Position numbers and translations under genes: made by a program
Assembly (NCBI RefSeq): GCF_017877135.1
Contig: NZ_JAGIPH010000007.1
Coordinates: forward strand, 178,556-242,555
Length of the DNA stretch: 64,000 bases
Reading direction: 5' to 3'
Source of the DNA: Neorhizobium galegae
GTDB taxonomy: Bacteria > Pseudomonadota > Alphaproteobacteria > Rhizobiales > Rhizobiaceae
Shown: positions 1 to 8,166 of the stretch, piece after piece
Numbering within the stretch: position 1 is the first letter of the stretch
Layout of the letters: each line of letters opens with the position of its first letter
Notes under the pieces: model-generated
The model's database searches: none
Told to the model about the DNA's origin: nothing
What the model saw: the letters and a program-made list of their open reading frames with translations, nothing else

Positions 1-439
1 CGGCTAAGCCTGTCGAGGATAAAGTGCAAGAACATCGGCAGACACTGGCCCGGTGCATCGTTCAAGGGTCAGACAGTTGCCGCCATTTCGCGATCCTCAA
101 GATGATCCCTGGAAAAACGTAACCCGTCGTGCGGGTAACAGTTTTGATACTTGTGCTCGGGGTGGAAAGTGGATACCAGCCATTAAGCATGTCGACATAC
201 ACATAAGCTAATTTAGCCAAAACCTGTTGGTCTTTGGGAAATACGGCTCATAGTCAGGAATGGCAGCTATGGATATAGCGCATGGCATGATGCCTTGCCG
301 AGCAGATGCGCGAATTCAGTCGTCCTTGCAGGCGTCCTGAACGTGCGAGCGGCTTGCCTGATTTCATTGAACACCACCACTCTGCGCCGCATGCACCCGC
401 ATTGCACGGGCCTTCAAGTGCAAGGATTAAGAGCCGAAG
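1..439. other. non-coding left edge upstream of the EAL gene
   Basis: No convincing gene was found here on either strand. The stretch from about 120 to 240 is more AT-rich than its surroundings and is the likely place for the promoter of the downstream EAL-domain gene. A short imperfect hairpin (ACCCG/CGGGT) lies near 120-138. The upstream neighbour of this region is outside the window, so a terminator or the end of another transcript cannot be excluded. Confidence 0.5.
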
Positions 440-2209
440 ATGAATGCCTCCGACGAACTGGCGCGGCTGAATAGCCTTCGCAACCTGCGGCTTCTTGATA
501 CCCTGCCCAGCGAAAGTTTTGACCGCATCACGCGGCTTGTCGCCTCCTATTTCAACCTGCCCATCGCCGCCGTCTCCTTGACCGACGTCGACCGCCAGTG
601 GTTCAAGTCGAAAGTTGGGGTGGAGCATGACCGCATTCCGCGCCACAAGGCGCCGTGTGCGGAAGTGGCCGAAACCGGCCGCATGCTGGTGATCCGCGAT
701 TTTCACGCGGACAACTATTACGCCGACAGCACCCTCGGCAATGCCGGCATCCGCTTCTACGCAGGCGCGCCGCTCCTGACGCCGGATGGCTATGGGCTGG
801 GCGCGCTCTGTGTGCTGGGCGCCGAGCCGCGCAATATCACCGATGACGAAATGGCCACATTGACGGATCTGGCCGCCATGGTGATGGACCAGATCGAACT
901 GCAGCATGCAGTGGGTCGCATAGAACCCTCGAGCGGCCTGCCGAACCGGTTCCAGTTGCTGAACGACCTCTCCGACCTTGCCCAGCGCAGGCCCGGTGGG
1001 CAGCACATCATCAGCCTGCTCGATCTTGCCCAGACGGCGCAGTTCGACAGCCTGTCGCGCGTCATGGGTCCGTCCTATCTCGACAGCCTGATCCGCAGTG
1101 TCGCGCGCATCCTGAACACCCATGTCGGCCAGGACTCGACGCCCTATCACGTCGGCCCCACGCAATTTGCGTTTTTTGCACCAGCCGCCACCGACGCCGA
1201 TCTCTATTCGCAGACCTTGCTGGATATCCTGACGGAAATCGAGCGACAGAGCGATTTCCACATGACGATGACCCCTTCGATCGGCGTCATGACGTTTGAT
1301 CCGACTGAGATGCAGCCCGAGGACGTGTTGCGGTCGCTGCAGAGCGCCGTGCAGGATGCGCGCGACAGCGATACCGGGATCGGCTGGTTTTCCTCCGCCA
1401 CCGATATGCGCCACCGCCGCAATTTCCGTCTCCTCCAGGATTTTCCCGTGGCACTCGAAACCGAGGACGAGCTTTTCCTCGTCTTCCAGCCGCGGATGGA
1501 TCTCGACAGCGGCAGCGTCGAGATTGCCGAAGCGCTGCTGCGCTGGAACCATCCGGTTCTGGGCCCGATCTCCCCGGCGGAATTCATCCCCATCGTCGAG
1601 GCTTCCACCTTCGCCCGTGGGCTGAGTGCCTGGGTGATCGATCAGTCCTTGCGCCAGCTTGCCGAATGGAAGGCCCAGGGGCTCGATTTCAAGCTTTCCA
1701 TCAACCTGTCGGCACTCAATCTGGAAGAACCGGATTTCTTCGAGCGGATGATGGACAAGCTTAAGGACTATGCCGTCGATCCCGCCTGCATCGAGCTGGA
1801 ACTCACGGAAACAGCCATGATGAAGGAGACCGATCGCGCGCTCGACCTTCTGCAGAGACTGACGGACACGGGCATCCGGCTTGCGATCGATGATTTCGGC
1901 ACGGGCTATTCAAGCCTTGCCTATATGCAGAAATTGCCGGCCACGATCGTCAAGATCGACCGCTCCTTCATTACCGACATGGCGAAGGGCCATCGCGAAC
2001 GGGTTCTGGTGCGCTCGATGATCAACCTGTCGCACAGCCTCGGCTACCGGGTGGTGGCGGAAGGCGTTGAATCGGCAGAGGCCTCCGATCTGCTGCAAAC
2101 GATGGGCTGCGACGAGATCCAGGGCTTCTGGCTGTCGCGCCCGATGCGCGCCGACGCCCTCAAGGACTGGCTGGCGGACCACACTTCCCGTGCGTCCGGC
2201 CTCGCCTGA
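440..2209 (+). CDS. GAF-(degenerate GGDEF)-EAL cyclic-di-GMP phosphodiesterase
   Basis: The 589-residue protein has an N-terminal GAF sensor domain (about residues 20-155), a GGDEF-like middle part (about 160-325) and a C-terminal EAL domain (about 335-580). The EAL motif is at 364-366 (EALLRW), the metal-binding DDFGTGYSS at 484-492, and the ELTET, KIDRSF, VAEGVES and QGF motifs are all present, so c-di-GMP hydrolysis to pGpG should be intact. The diguanylate cyclase signature is replaced by VGPTQF at 238-243, so no cyclase activity is expected. No membrane segment is visible, so it is probably cytosolic and the GAF domain would sense a small ligand or redox state. It stands alone, 244 bases before the pirin gene. 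Confidence 0.93.
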   Translation: MNASDELARLNSLRNLRLLDTLPSESFDRITRLVASYFNLPIAAVSLTDVDRQWFKSKVGVEHDRIPRHKAPCAEVAETGRMLVIRDFHADNYYADSTLGNAGIRFYAGAPLLTPDGYGLGALCVLGAEPRNITDDEMATLTDLAAMVMDQIELQHAVGRIEPSSGLPNRFQLLNDLSDLAQRRPGGQHIISLLDLAQTAQFDSLSRVMGPSYLDSLIRSVARILNTHVGQDSTPYHVGPTQFAFFAPAATDADLYSQTLLDILTEIERQSDFHMTMTPSIGVMTFDPTEMQPEDVLRSLQSAVQDARDSDTGIGWFSSATDMRHRRNFRLLQDFPVALETEDELFLVFQPRMDLDSGSVEIAEALLRWNHPVLGPISPAEFIPIVEASTFARGLSAWVIDQSLRQLAEWKAQGLDFKLSINLSALNLEEPDFFERMMDKLKDYAVDPACIELELTETAMMKETDRALDLLQRLTDTGIRLAIDDFGTGYSSLAYMQKLPATIVKIDRSFITDMAKGHRERVLVRSMINLSHSLGYRVVAEGVESAEASDLLQTMGCDEIQGFWLSRPMRADALKDWLADHTSRASGLA

Positions 2210-2453
2210 CATCTGAGGCCGGGTCAGGCTGCATGGGCCGACCGCCCAAGACAGGCCCCATAGTTGTCGCTTTCGAAACAATCTATTGAGAATTATTGCT
2301 CTTCCGAAACGCCGCGCCCTGCCCCATCTTGAGGTCACGGCGCCAGACACGGCGCGTGACTGCCAGGAAAGAACGGCGCAAGCACGGTGATCCTGGAACA
2401 GTCCCTATAGTAGCAAATGCTTGGCGTTTCGCGCGAGCAGACGGAGGCTGGCA

Positions 2454-3155
2454 ATGACCCTCATCCACGAAAGCATGAATCGCGGCCATACCGATACCGG
2501 CTGGCTGAACAGCTATCACACCTTCTCCTTCGGTGGCTTTCAGGACCCGACCCGCATGGGATACGGCGCTCTGCGGGTCATCAACGAGGACTGGATTGCA
2601 CCCGGTTCCGGCTTTTCCGAGCACGGCCATGCGGACATGGACATCCTGACGCTGGTTTTGTCCGGAAAGCTCAAGCACAAGGACACGCTGGGCAATCTCG
2701 TCACCATTGCGCCTGGAGAAGCACAGCTGATGTATGCCGGAAGCGGTGTGCGCCATTCGGAGATGAATGCCTCCGGCCGGGATTCGGCGCATTTCCTGCA
2801 GATCTGGCTCATTCCCAACCTGTTGGGTGGCACGCCGCTCTACCAGCAGGCCGCCCTTCCCGCCGAGCGGGGGGACGGCGGCTGGTCGCTTCTGGCAAGC
2901 GGCAGGGCCGGTGACGCGCCGCTGACGCTTCAGTCCGACACGCAGCTCTTCATCGCCAATGCCCGTGATGGCGACCGCACGCCGCTTCCGACGACCGCAG
3001 GGCGGCTTGCCTTCCTGCACATCATCGAAGGCGTGGCGATGCTGGAGGGGGAAAGGCTCGCCTCGGGTGATGCTGTCGAGATCGGCGCCGGCCAGTTCGA
3101 AGACCTCACCTGGATCACCGACGGGCGCGCCCTGCTGTTTGACATGGCGCGCTGA
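2454..3155 (+). CDS. pirin family protein (YhhW-type bicupin)
   Basis: This 233-residue protein is a pirin-type double-stranded beta-helix protein. The N-terminal cupin carries the metal ligands as EHGHADMD near residue 57 and RHSEMN near residue 100, the usual His-x-His and His-x-Glu pattern for a mononuclear Fe/Ni site. Bacterial relatives such as E. coli YhhW show quercetin 2,3-dioxygenase activity in vitro, but the natural substrate is generally unknown. I chose ATG 2454 because GGAGG at 2443-2447 sits six bases before it; an upstream TTG at 2421 would add eleven residues without a ribosome site. It is convergent with glpD and separated from it by a long hairpin. Confidence 0.9.
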   Translation: MTLIHESMNRGHTDTGWLNSYHTFSFGGFQDPTRMGYGALRVINEDWIAPGSGFSEHGHADMDILTLVLSGKLKHKDTLGNLVTIAPGEAQLMYAGSGVRHSEMNASGRDSAHFLQIWLIPNLLGGTPLYQQAALPAERGDGGWSLLASGRAGDAPLTLQSDTQLFIANARDGDRTPLPTTAGRLAFLHIIEGVAMLEGERLASGDAVEIGAGQFEDLTWITDGRALLFDMAR

Positions 3156-3161
3156 CACAGT

Positions 3162-3205
3162 GTTGAACCTGCCGCCCGGCTTGTTTTCCGGGCGACAGGT
3201 TCAAC
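3162..3205. terminator. bidirectional hairpin between the pirin gene and glpD
   Basis: An 18-base arm at 3162-3179 (GTTGAACCTGCCGCCCGG) pairs with 3188-3205 at 17 of 18 positions, with an 8-base loop. It lies between two convergent stop codons, where a shared terminator is expected. No T tract follows on either strand, so the mechanism may not be classical intrinsic termination. Confidence 0.75.
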
Positions 3206-3229
3206 GCATTCCGATGCGGCACGATGGGC

Positions 3230-4741
3230 TCAGGCGGCCATCGCCGCCTGCAGATAATCCTCAAGCCCACTGACTTCGTCACGGGTGAGGAACAGACCCT
3301 GCTTGGTCCGCCGCCACAGGATATCCTCGGCCGAAACCGCCCATTCCCTATCGATCAGCCAGCGCACTTCGACCTCATAGAGCGTGCCGCCGAAATGGCG
3401 ACCCAGATCTTCGGCCGTCTTCGCCGAGGACAGCAGGCTGCGGGCATCGGTTCCATAGCAGCGGATCAGCCGCTCGGCATGGCCGCGCGCGAGAAACGGC
3501 GCGTGTGACATCAGTTCGGACACCGCCTTTCCGGCACCCGTTACCGGGAAATCGCCACCCGGCAGATGGCTGCCGGCCGTCCACGGCTGGCCCTTGGCAC
3601 CGATCACTTCGGCAATCTTTTCCAGTGCGTGCTCGGCAAGGCGCCGATAGGTGGTGAGCTTGCCGCCGAAGACGTTCAACAGCGGCGCACCGTCCTCTGG
3701 TGCTTCCACCTTCAAAACGTAATCGCGTGTGGCTTCCTGGGCCTTCGAGGCCCCGTCATCAAACAGCGGACGCACCGCCGAATAGCTCCAGACGATATCC
3801 GCCGGAAGGATCGGCTCCTTGAAGTAATCGCTTGCGGCATCGCAGAGGTAATGGACCTCCTCCTCGCTGATGCGCACGTCCTTCGGGTCGTCCTTGAAAT
3901 CGCGGTCGGTGGTGCCGATCAGCGTGAAATCACCCTCATAAGGAATGGCGAAGATGATGCGGTTGTCCGGGTTCTGGAAGAAATAGGCGCGGTCATGGTT
4001 GAACTTCTTGCGCACGATGATGTGGCTGCCCTGAACGAGGCGCACATTATGGGCATTGTTGCGGCCCATGGCGCCAGCCAGAACCTGGTCCACCCAGGGG
4101 CCGGCGGCATTGACAACCATGCGGGCACGATGCGTTTCGGTTGATCCGTCGCGTGTCGATTTCGTCGTGATCACCCAGTGATCCGCCTCGCGCTGGGCAG
4201 ACACGACCTTGGCACGGCTGAGAATGGTCGCGCCGCGGATCTGCGCATCGCGGGCATTGAGCACCACCATGCGCGCATCATCGACCCAGCCGTCGGAATA
4301 TTCAAACGCCCGACGGAACTCCGGCTTCAACGATCGGCCGGCCTCGTCGCGCGCGAGATTGAGCGTCCGTGTTGCCGGCAGCAGTTTTCTGCCGCCCAGA
4401 TGATCGTAGAGGAACAGACCGAGCCGCACCAGCCAGGCGGGCCGCACCCCTCCCTTCTGGATGGGCAGCACAAAGCGCAGCGGCCAGATGACATGCGGCG
4501 CCATGGCCCACAGCACTTCGCGCTCCATCAGGGCCTCGCGCACCAGGCGAAATTCGTAATGTTCGAGGTAGCGCAATCCGCCATGGATCAGTTTCGTCGC
4601 ACCGGACGAGGTGCCGGAGGCAAAATCATTCATTTCTGCCAGGACCACCGAATAGCCACGGCCGGCCGCGTCACGCGCGATCCCGCAGCCGTTGATCCCG
4701 CCACCGATCACGAAAATGTCGAAGAGGGGCGCGCGCGCCAT
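3230..4741 (-). CDS. glpD: FAD-dependent glycerol-3-phosphate dehydrogenase
   Basis: The 503-residue protein is the aerobic membrane-associated glycerol-3-phosphate dehydrogenase, which oxidises glycerol 3-phosphate to dihydroxyacetone phosphate and passes electrons to ubiquinone. The FAD dinucleotide motif GGGINGCGIARDAAGRG begins at residue 13, followed by the family-typical SSGATKLIHGGLRYLE stretch near residues 45-60 and the YEGDFTLIGTTDRD segment mid-protein. Length matches GlpD. There is no glpK, glpF or glpR next to it, but the ugp glycerol-3-phosphate importer lies 30 kb away on the same replicon and would feed it. The upstream region holds repeated GAAACGAA elements typical of DeoR/GlpR-type control. 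Confidence 0.95.
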   Translation of the reverse strand: MARAPLFDIFVIGGGINGCGIARDAAGRGYSVVLAEMNDFASGTSSGATKLIHGGLRYLEHYEFRLVREALMEREVLWAMAPHVIWPLRFVLPIQKGGVRPAWLVRLGLFLYDHLGGRKLLPATRTLNLARDEAGRSLKPEFRRAFEYSDGWVDDARMVVLNARDAQIRGATILSRAKVVSAQREADHWVITTKSTRDGSTETHRARMVVNAAGPWVDQVLAGAMGRNNAHNVRLVQGSHIIVRKKFNHDRAYFFQNPDNRIIFAIPYEGDFTLIGTTDRDFKDDPKDVRISEEEVHYLCDAASDYFKEPILPADIVWSYSAVRPLFDDGASKAQEATRDYVLKVEAPEDGAPLLNVFGGKLTTYRRLAEHALEKIAEVIGAKGQPWTAGSHLPGGDFPVTGAGKAVSELMSHAPFLARGHAERLIRCYGTDARSLLSSAKTAEDLGRHFGGTLYEVEVRWLIDREWAVSAEDILWRRTKQGLFLTRDEVSGLEDYLQAAMAA

Positions 4742-4778
4742 GTTTCATCTCCCTGCGTCATGCTTCAGCGCATTTTGT

Positions 4779-4830
4779 GAAACGAAATATAATCGATCAG
4801 AAACGAAATTCAAATGAAATTGAAACGAAG
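4779..4830. promoter_or_regulatory. phased GAAACGAA repeats upstream of glpD (DeoR/GlpR-like operator)
   Basis: GAAACGAAAT occurs at 4779-4788 and 4800-4809, and GAAACGAAG at 4822-4830, with a half copy GAAAT at 4816-4820. The full copies are 21 and 22 bases apart, close to two helical turns, so a multimeric regulator could bind one face. Read on the glpD strand the element is TTTCGTTTC, the kind of direct repeat bound by DeoR-family regulators. The array starts 38 bases upstream of the glpD start codon. No DeoR-family gene is in the window. Confidence 0.6.
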
Positions 4831-5009
4831 GCAGGTACCCCCTGCCCTGCCTCCGTCACCCAGGAACCTCTTCCACTCAGCCACAGCGGGAAGCGCAGAC
4901 AGTAAAATCTACCTTGAAGAGCATTCACTTTGGTGCAATTCTACCAATACGGGTACACTCAATATCAGCTCTCGCGTGCGGTGTTTCTCTCAAGGGTGTG
5001 GAGGCGACA

Positions 5010-6227
5010 ATGGGCAGGCATCTTCGGCAGATGGCGCAGCGGATGGCTGACGCTCTTTACAAGCGCAGCATGAGACCGGCAGGGAGGGGACTTCAACGAC
5101 TTGCGGCAGTCCTGATGATCGCATGCCTTGGCTGGGTGGGCGTCGCGCAGGCCTCGGACCATGCCGATCCAACCAATCTGATGGGGCCGGAAAGCAATAT
5201 CACCGATCTCATCTTCTTTCCCGAGAACGACCGGCTGATCCTGATCTTCAACGTGCGCCGCTCCTTGAGCACGAAGCCGCCCTATGATCTCTCACCCTAT
5301 GTCTATGAGGTGAACCTCGATCTCACCACCCCGATTTCCTTCGACAATGCCGCTGATGTCGCCCGATACGGCGGCACGGTGAAGGAGCCGTCAAAGCTTC
5401 ATGCCGATGCCAAGGTGCGCATCCGGCTCAATAATGACGCAGGCCTTGATCGGATCGAATACGAGGGACTGCAGAACACGGCAGATATCGTAACCAGTTT
5501 CGGCGTCCGTGACGATCCGTTCAACTTTCCCCGCTTCTACGGCGTCAACGCCATCACCATGGCATTGAGCATTCCGCGCAATGCTTTCCCGGCCGGCCAG
5601 AAGGATTTTATCCTGTGGGGCACGACGGCGAAGGACGGCCAGCAGATAGACCATGTCGGCCGCTCCATCCGCACGCAACTGCCGCGCTTTGGCTTTCTCA
5701 ATACGGTTGCCGCCAATGAGCAGGTGCCGGCGCTTCTCAAGCAATCGACCCGCACGAACGACATCTACAATTTCCTCAAGGGAAATACCGAGTGGTGGTC
5801 GAGAGCGCTCGCCGAACTGATGGAGACGTCGTTTCTCCTGCGCAAGTACGACAACCAGCCCGACGTGATGATCTACAGCGACCGCTTCCCCGTCGGCTAT
5901 CCGAACGGCCGGCGCATCAGCGATGACGTGGTGGCGCAGACCTGCGCTGCGGGTGATTGCCTGCTGATGGACATTTCCTTCATCGAGGGCGGCTTTCCCC
6001 GGTCCACTAAAAATGACAAGGAATTCCTGCCGCAGTTTCCCTATCTCGCCGAGCCGTGGCCGGATAAGCCACCGGCCCCGCCGCCCACCCGTTCGCTCAC
6101 GCCCTATATCGTTGCAGCCGTTATCGTGCTGCTGCTGGTGTCCTGGGGTCTGGTGCAGGGACTGCGCATCCTCCTGCGCCACCTCTGGCGGGTCATCCGG
6201 AACGTCTATGCGCTGGCCACGACGTAG
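5010..6227 (+). CDS. exported DUF4331 family protein with C-terminal membrane anchor
   Basis: Starting at ATG 5010, with GGAGG at 5000-5004, the protein has 405 residues. It begins with a basic stretch and a hydrophobic signal segment (about 25-45, ending in VAQAS), followed by the DUF4331-type opening ASDHADPTNLMGPESNITDL and a long periplasmic part. A proline-rich spacer and a single hydrophobic helix (about residues 365-390) with a basic tail close the protein, so it is probably anchored in the inner membrane facing the periplasm. DUF4331 proteins have no established biochemical function. The next gene starts inside its last codons (20-base overlap), showing tight co-expression with the DUF4198 and HupE-like genes. 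Confidence 0.75.
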   Translation: MGRHLRQMAQRMADALYKRSMRPAGRGLQRLAAVLMIACLGWVGVAQASDHADPTNLMGPESNITDLIFFPENDRLILIFNVRRSLSTKPPYDLSPYVYEVNLDLTTPISFDNAADVARYGGTVKEPSKLHADAKVRIRLNNDAGLDRIEYEGLQNTADIVTSFGVRDDPFNFPRFYGVNAITMALSIPRNAFPAGQKDFILWGTTAKDGQQIDHVGRSIRTQLPRFGFLNTVAANEQVPALLKQSTRTNDIYNFLKGNTEWWSRALAELMETSFLLRKYDNQPDVMIYSDRFPVGYPNGRRISDDVVAQTCAAGDCLLMDISFIEGGFPRSTKNDKEFLPQFPYLAEPWPDKPPAPPPTRSLTPYIVAAVIVLLLVSWGLVQGLRILLRHLWRVIRNVYALATT

Positions 6228-7047
6228 GACGGCAAAAGCGAGCTGGCCGCTGCGGTGGCCAGCACTCTCCCTTGCAACGATCCTCCTTCTTTCACGACCT
6301 GCCGCTGCCCATGATTTCTGGATCGAGCCCTCGAGCTTCACCCCCGGCGCCGGGGCAGCCGTGGCCCTCGATCTGAAGGTCGGCGAGGAATTCGTCGGCG
6401 ATTCCGTGCCGCGCCGGGCGCAGGCGATCGATGTGTTTACCCTGCAGTCCGGAACGGACGCCCCGCGCCCGGTCTCGGGCGCCGACGGCCTGACGCCGGC
6501 AGGCATGACCGCGGTCGGGGGCGAAGGCACCGCGCTTATTGCCTATAGCGGCGAAGGCGGCACTGTGAGCCTGCCTGCCGATCGCTTCGAACGCTATCTT
6601 GAAAGCCATGGCCTGGAATGGGTGATCCGCGAGCGGGCGTTACGCCATGAAAGCCTGGAGCCGGGGCGGGAGAATTTTTATCGCCATGCAAAGGCGCTGC
6701 TCGGCGGAATGGTGGCCGATCCGATGCTCGCCAGCAAGGCCCTTGGCCAGAGGCTCGAAATCCTGGTCGATGGCGATCCGACGCAGGACGCGGCACCGAT
6801 CCTCACGGGTCGGGTGCTCTGGCGCGCTGAACCTCTGGCGGGCGGGCTTTTGATTGCGCGCAGAAAGGACGATCCGCGTCACCCGCTCACGGTAAGAACC
6901 GGGAGCGACGGACGGTTTTCGCTGCAGATCCAAAACGGCGGCATCTGGCTGCTGCAGATCGTCTGGATGGAACGCGCCGGCTGGTTCGCCCATGAGGACT
7001 GGCAAAGCCATTGGTCATCCCTCACACTCCAGAGACCACAGCCATGA
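6208..7047 (+). CDS. periplasmic DUF4198 family protein
   Basis: The start at ATG 6208 lies within the end of the DUF4331 gene and gives 279 residues: a basic leader, a hydrophobic signal sequence ending at RPAAA, then AHDFWIEPSSFTPGAGAAV, the characteristic beginning of mature DUF4198 proteins. The rest looks like beta-rich domains ending in a segment (HPLTVRTGSDGRFSLQI) like a carboxypeptidase-regulatory or CNA-B-like fold. Several DUF4198 proteins occur beside nickel, cobalt or iron uptake genes, and the N-terminal His could bind metal; that role is inference here. It overlaps the next gene by ATGA, so the three genes form one translationally coupled unit. Confidence 0.75.
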   Translation: MRWPRRRTAKASWPLRWPALSLATILLLSRPAAAHDFWIEPSSFTPGAGAAVALDLKVGEEFVGDSVPRRAQAIDVFTLQSGTDAPRPVSGADGLTPAGMTAVGGEGTALIAYSGEGGTVSLPADRFERYLESHGLEWVIRERALRHESLEPGRENFYRHAKALLGGMVADPMLASKALGQRLEILVDGDPTQDAAPILTGRVLWRAEPLAGGLLIARRKDDPRHPLTVRTGSDGRFSLQIQNGGIWLLQIVWMERAGWFAHEDWQSHWSSLTLQRPQP

Positions 7048-8141
7048 CGACGTGCCGGGTCCGCGCGCTCATCGTACTGCTCCTCCTGCTGCTGCCTTTG
7101 CCGTTCATAGCTGTGACGACAGCCGCGGCGCATGATATCGGCGACAGCCGCGTCATCATCGCGCATGACGCCGTCTCCTGGACGGCGCTGTTCACGACCG
7201 CGCCGACAGCCCTCATCAACCGGCTGGAACTTCTGGCCGACCGACCGCCCAGCCGGGATCTCGACGAGCCGAAGGCACGTTCCCTTCTCACAGCGTTTCA
7301 AGCCGAACTGCCCGCCCATTTCCACATCGCCATCGATGGAGCGCCGGTGCCTATCACGGTCGGGATCGAGCGTCTCGAGTTCCCGACGGACGTTTTGCGG
7401 CCGGCGGTGCTTGTCCTCAAGGTGGCAGGGGCGATGCCGGAGAATGCCACGTCCATGACCTGGCAATTCGATCTGTTGAAGAGCCGCTATGCGCTGCAGC
7501 TCGCCGGCCGCAGCTACTGGCTGGAGGGCGACGAGGCAAGCCCGCCTCTGCCGTTTCACCCCGGTCCGTCAGAAACGCTGCCAAGGCTTGTCGTAGACTA
7601 TCTCCAGCTTGGCTTTACCCATATCCTGCCCGGCGGGCCGGATCATGTGCTGTTCGTGACCGGGCTCGTTCTTCTATCGACGCGCCTGCGCCCCCTCATC
7701 ACGCAGATCACCGCCTTCACCGTGGCCCATTGCCTGACGCTGCTGCTTGCGCTGCAAGGGGTGATTGCCCTGCCGGGTTCTGTGGTGGAGCCGCTGATTG
7801 CGCTGTCGATCAGCTATGTCGCCGCCGAGAACATTCTGGTGCGGCAGATGACGCCATGGCGGCCGCTGCTGGTCTTCGGCTTCGGGCTGATGCACGGGCT
7901 GGGTTTTGCCGGCGTGCTGACGGAGCTGGGGCTTCCGGCCAATTACCGTCTCGCCGCCGTGATCGCCTTCAATCTCGGCGTCGAGGCGGGCCAGCTAGCC
8001 GTCGTCGGCCTCCTCTTCGGCCTTGTCCTCTTCTGGTGGAAGGACAAGCCGTGGTACCGTAACCGCATCGTCCAGCCGCTCTCGGCCGCAATCGCGCTTG
8101 TCGGTTTCACCTGGACGGCAACCCGCATCCTTGGCTTCTGA
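7044..8141 (+). CDS. HupE/UreJ-2 family membrane protein
   Basis: This 365-residue protein has a signal sequence (about 1-35), a periplasmic domain of roughly 150 residues and then six to seven membrane helices. The membrane part carries family motifs GFTHILPGGPDHVLF, FTVAHCLTLLLAL, LMHGLGFAGVL and AFNLGVEAGQL, whose His, Asp and Glu residues could form a metal route. HupE/UreJ proteins are linked to nickel or cobalt transport for hydrogenase and urease, but the long UreJ-2 form with an exported N-terminal domain is poorly characterised. No hydrogenase or urease genes are in the window. It is the third gene of the DUF4331-DUF4198-HupE unit (ATGA overlap) and ends 25 bases from the convergent patatin gene. 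Confidence 0.8.
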   Translation: MTTCRVRALIVLLLLLLPLPFIAVTTAAAHDIGDSRVIIAHDAVSWTALFTTAPTALINRLELLADRPPSRDLDEPKARSLLTAFQAELPAHFHIAIDGAPVPITVGIERLEFPTDVLRPAVLVLKVAGAMPENATSMTWQFDLLKSRYALQLAGRSYWLEGDEASPPLPFHPGPSETLPRLVVDYLQLGFTHILPGGPDHVLFVTGLVLLSTRLRPLITQITAFTVAHCLTLLLALQGVIALPGSVVEPLIALSISYVAAENILVRQMTPWRPLLVFGFGLMHGLGFAGVLTELGLPANYRLAAVIAFNLGVEAGQLAVVGLLFGLVLFWWKDKPWYRNRIVQPLSAAIALVGFTWTATRILGF

Positions 8142-8166
8142 AGGAGAACGCGCAAGACCAGCCCTG

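Noticed and set aside
254..1552. 432-codon minus-strand frame opposite the EAL gene
   Set aside because: The frame lacks a ribosome site and recognisable motifs, and the plus strand encodes GAF and EAL domains with all catalytic residues.
7044..8141. Hydrogenase or urease accessory role for the HupE/UreJ protein
   Set aside because: No hup, hyp or ure structural genes are in the window, so the specific role is not supported.
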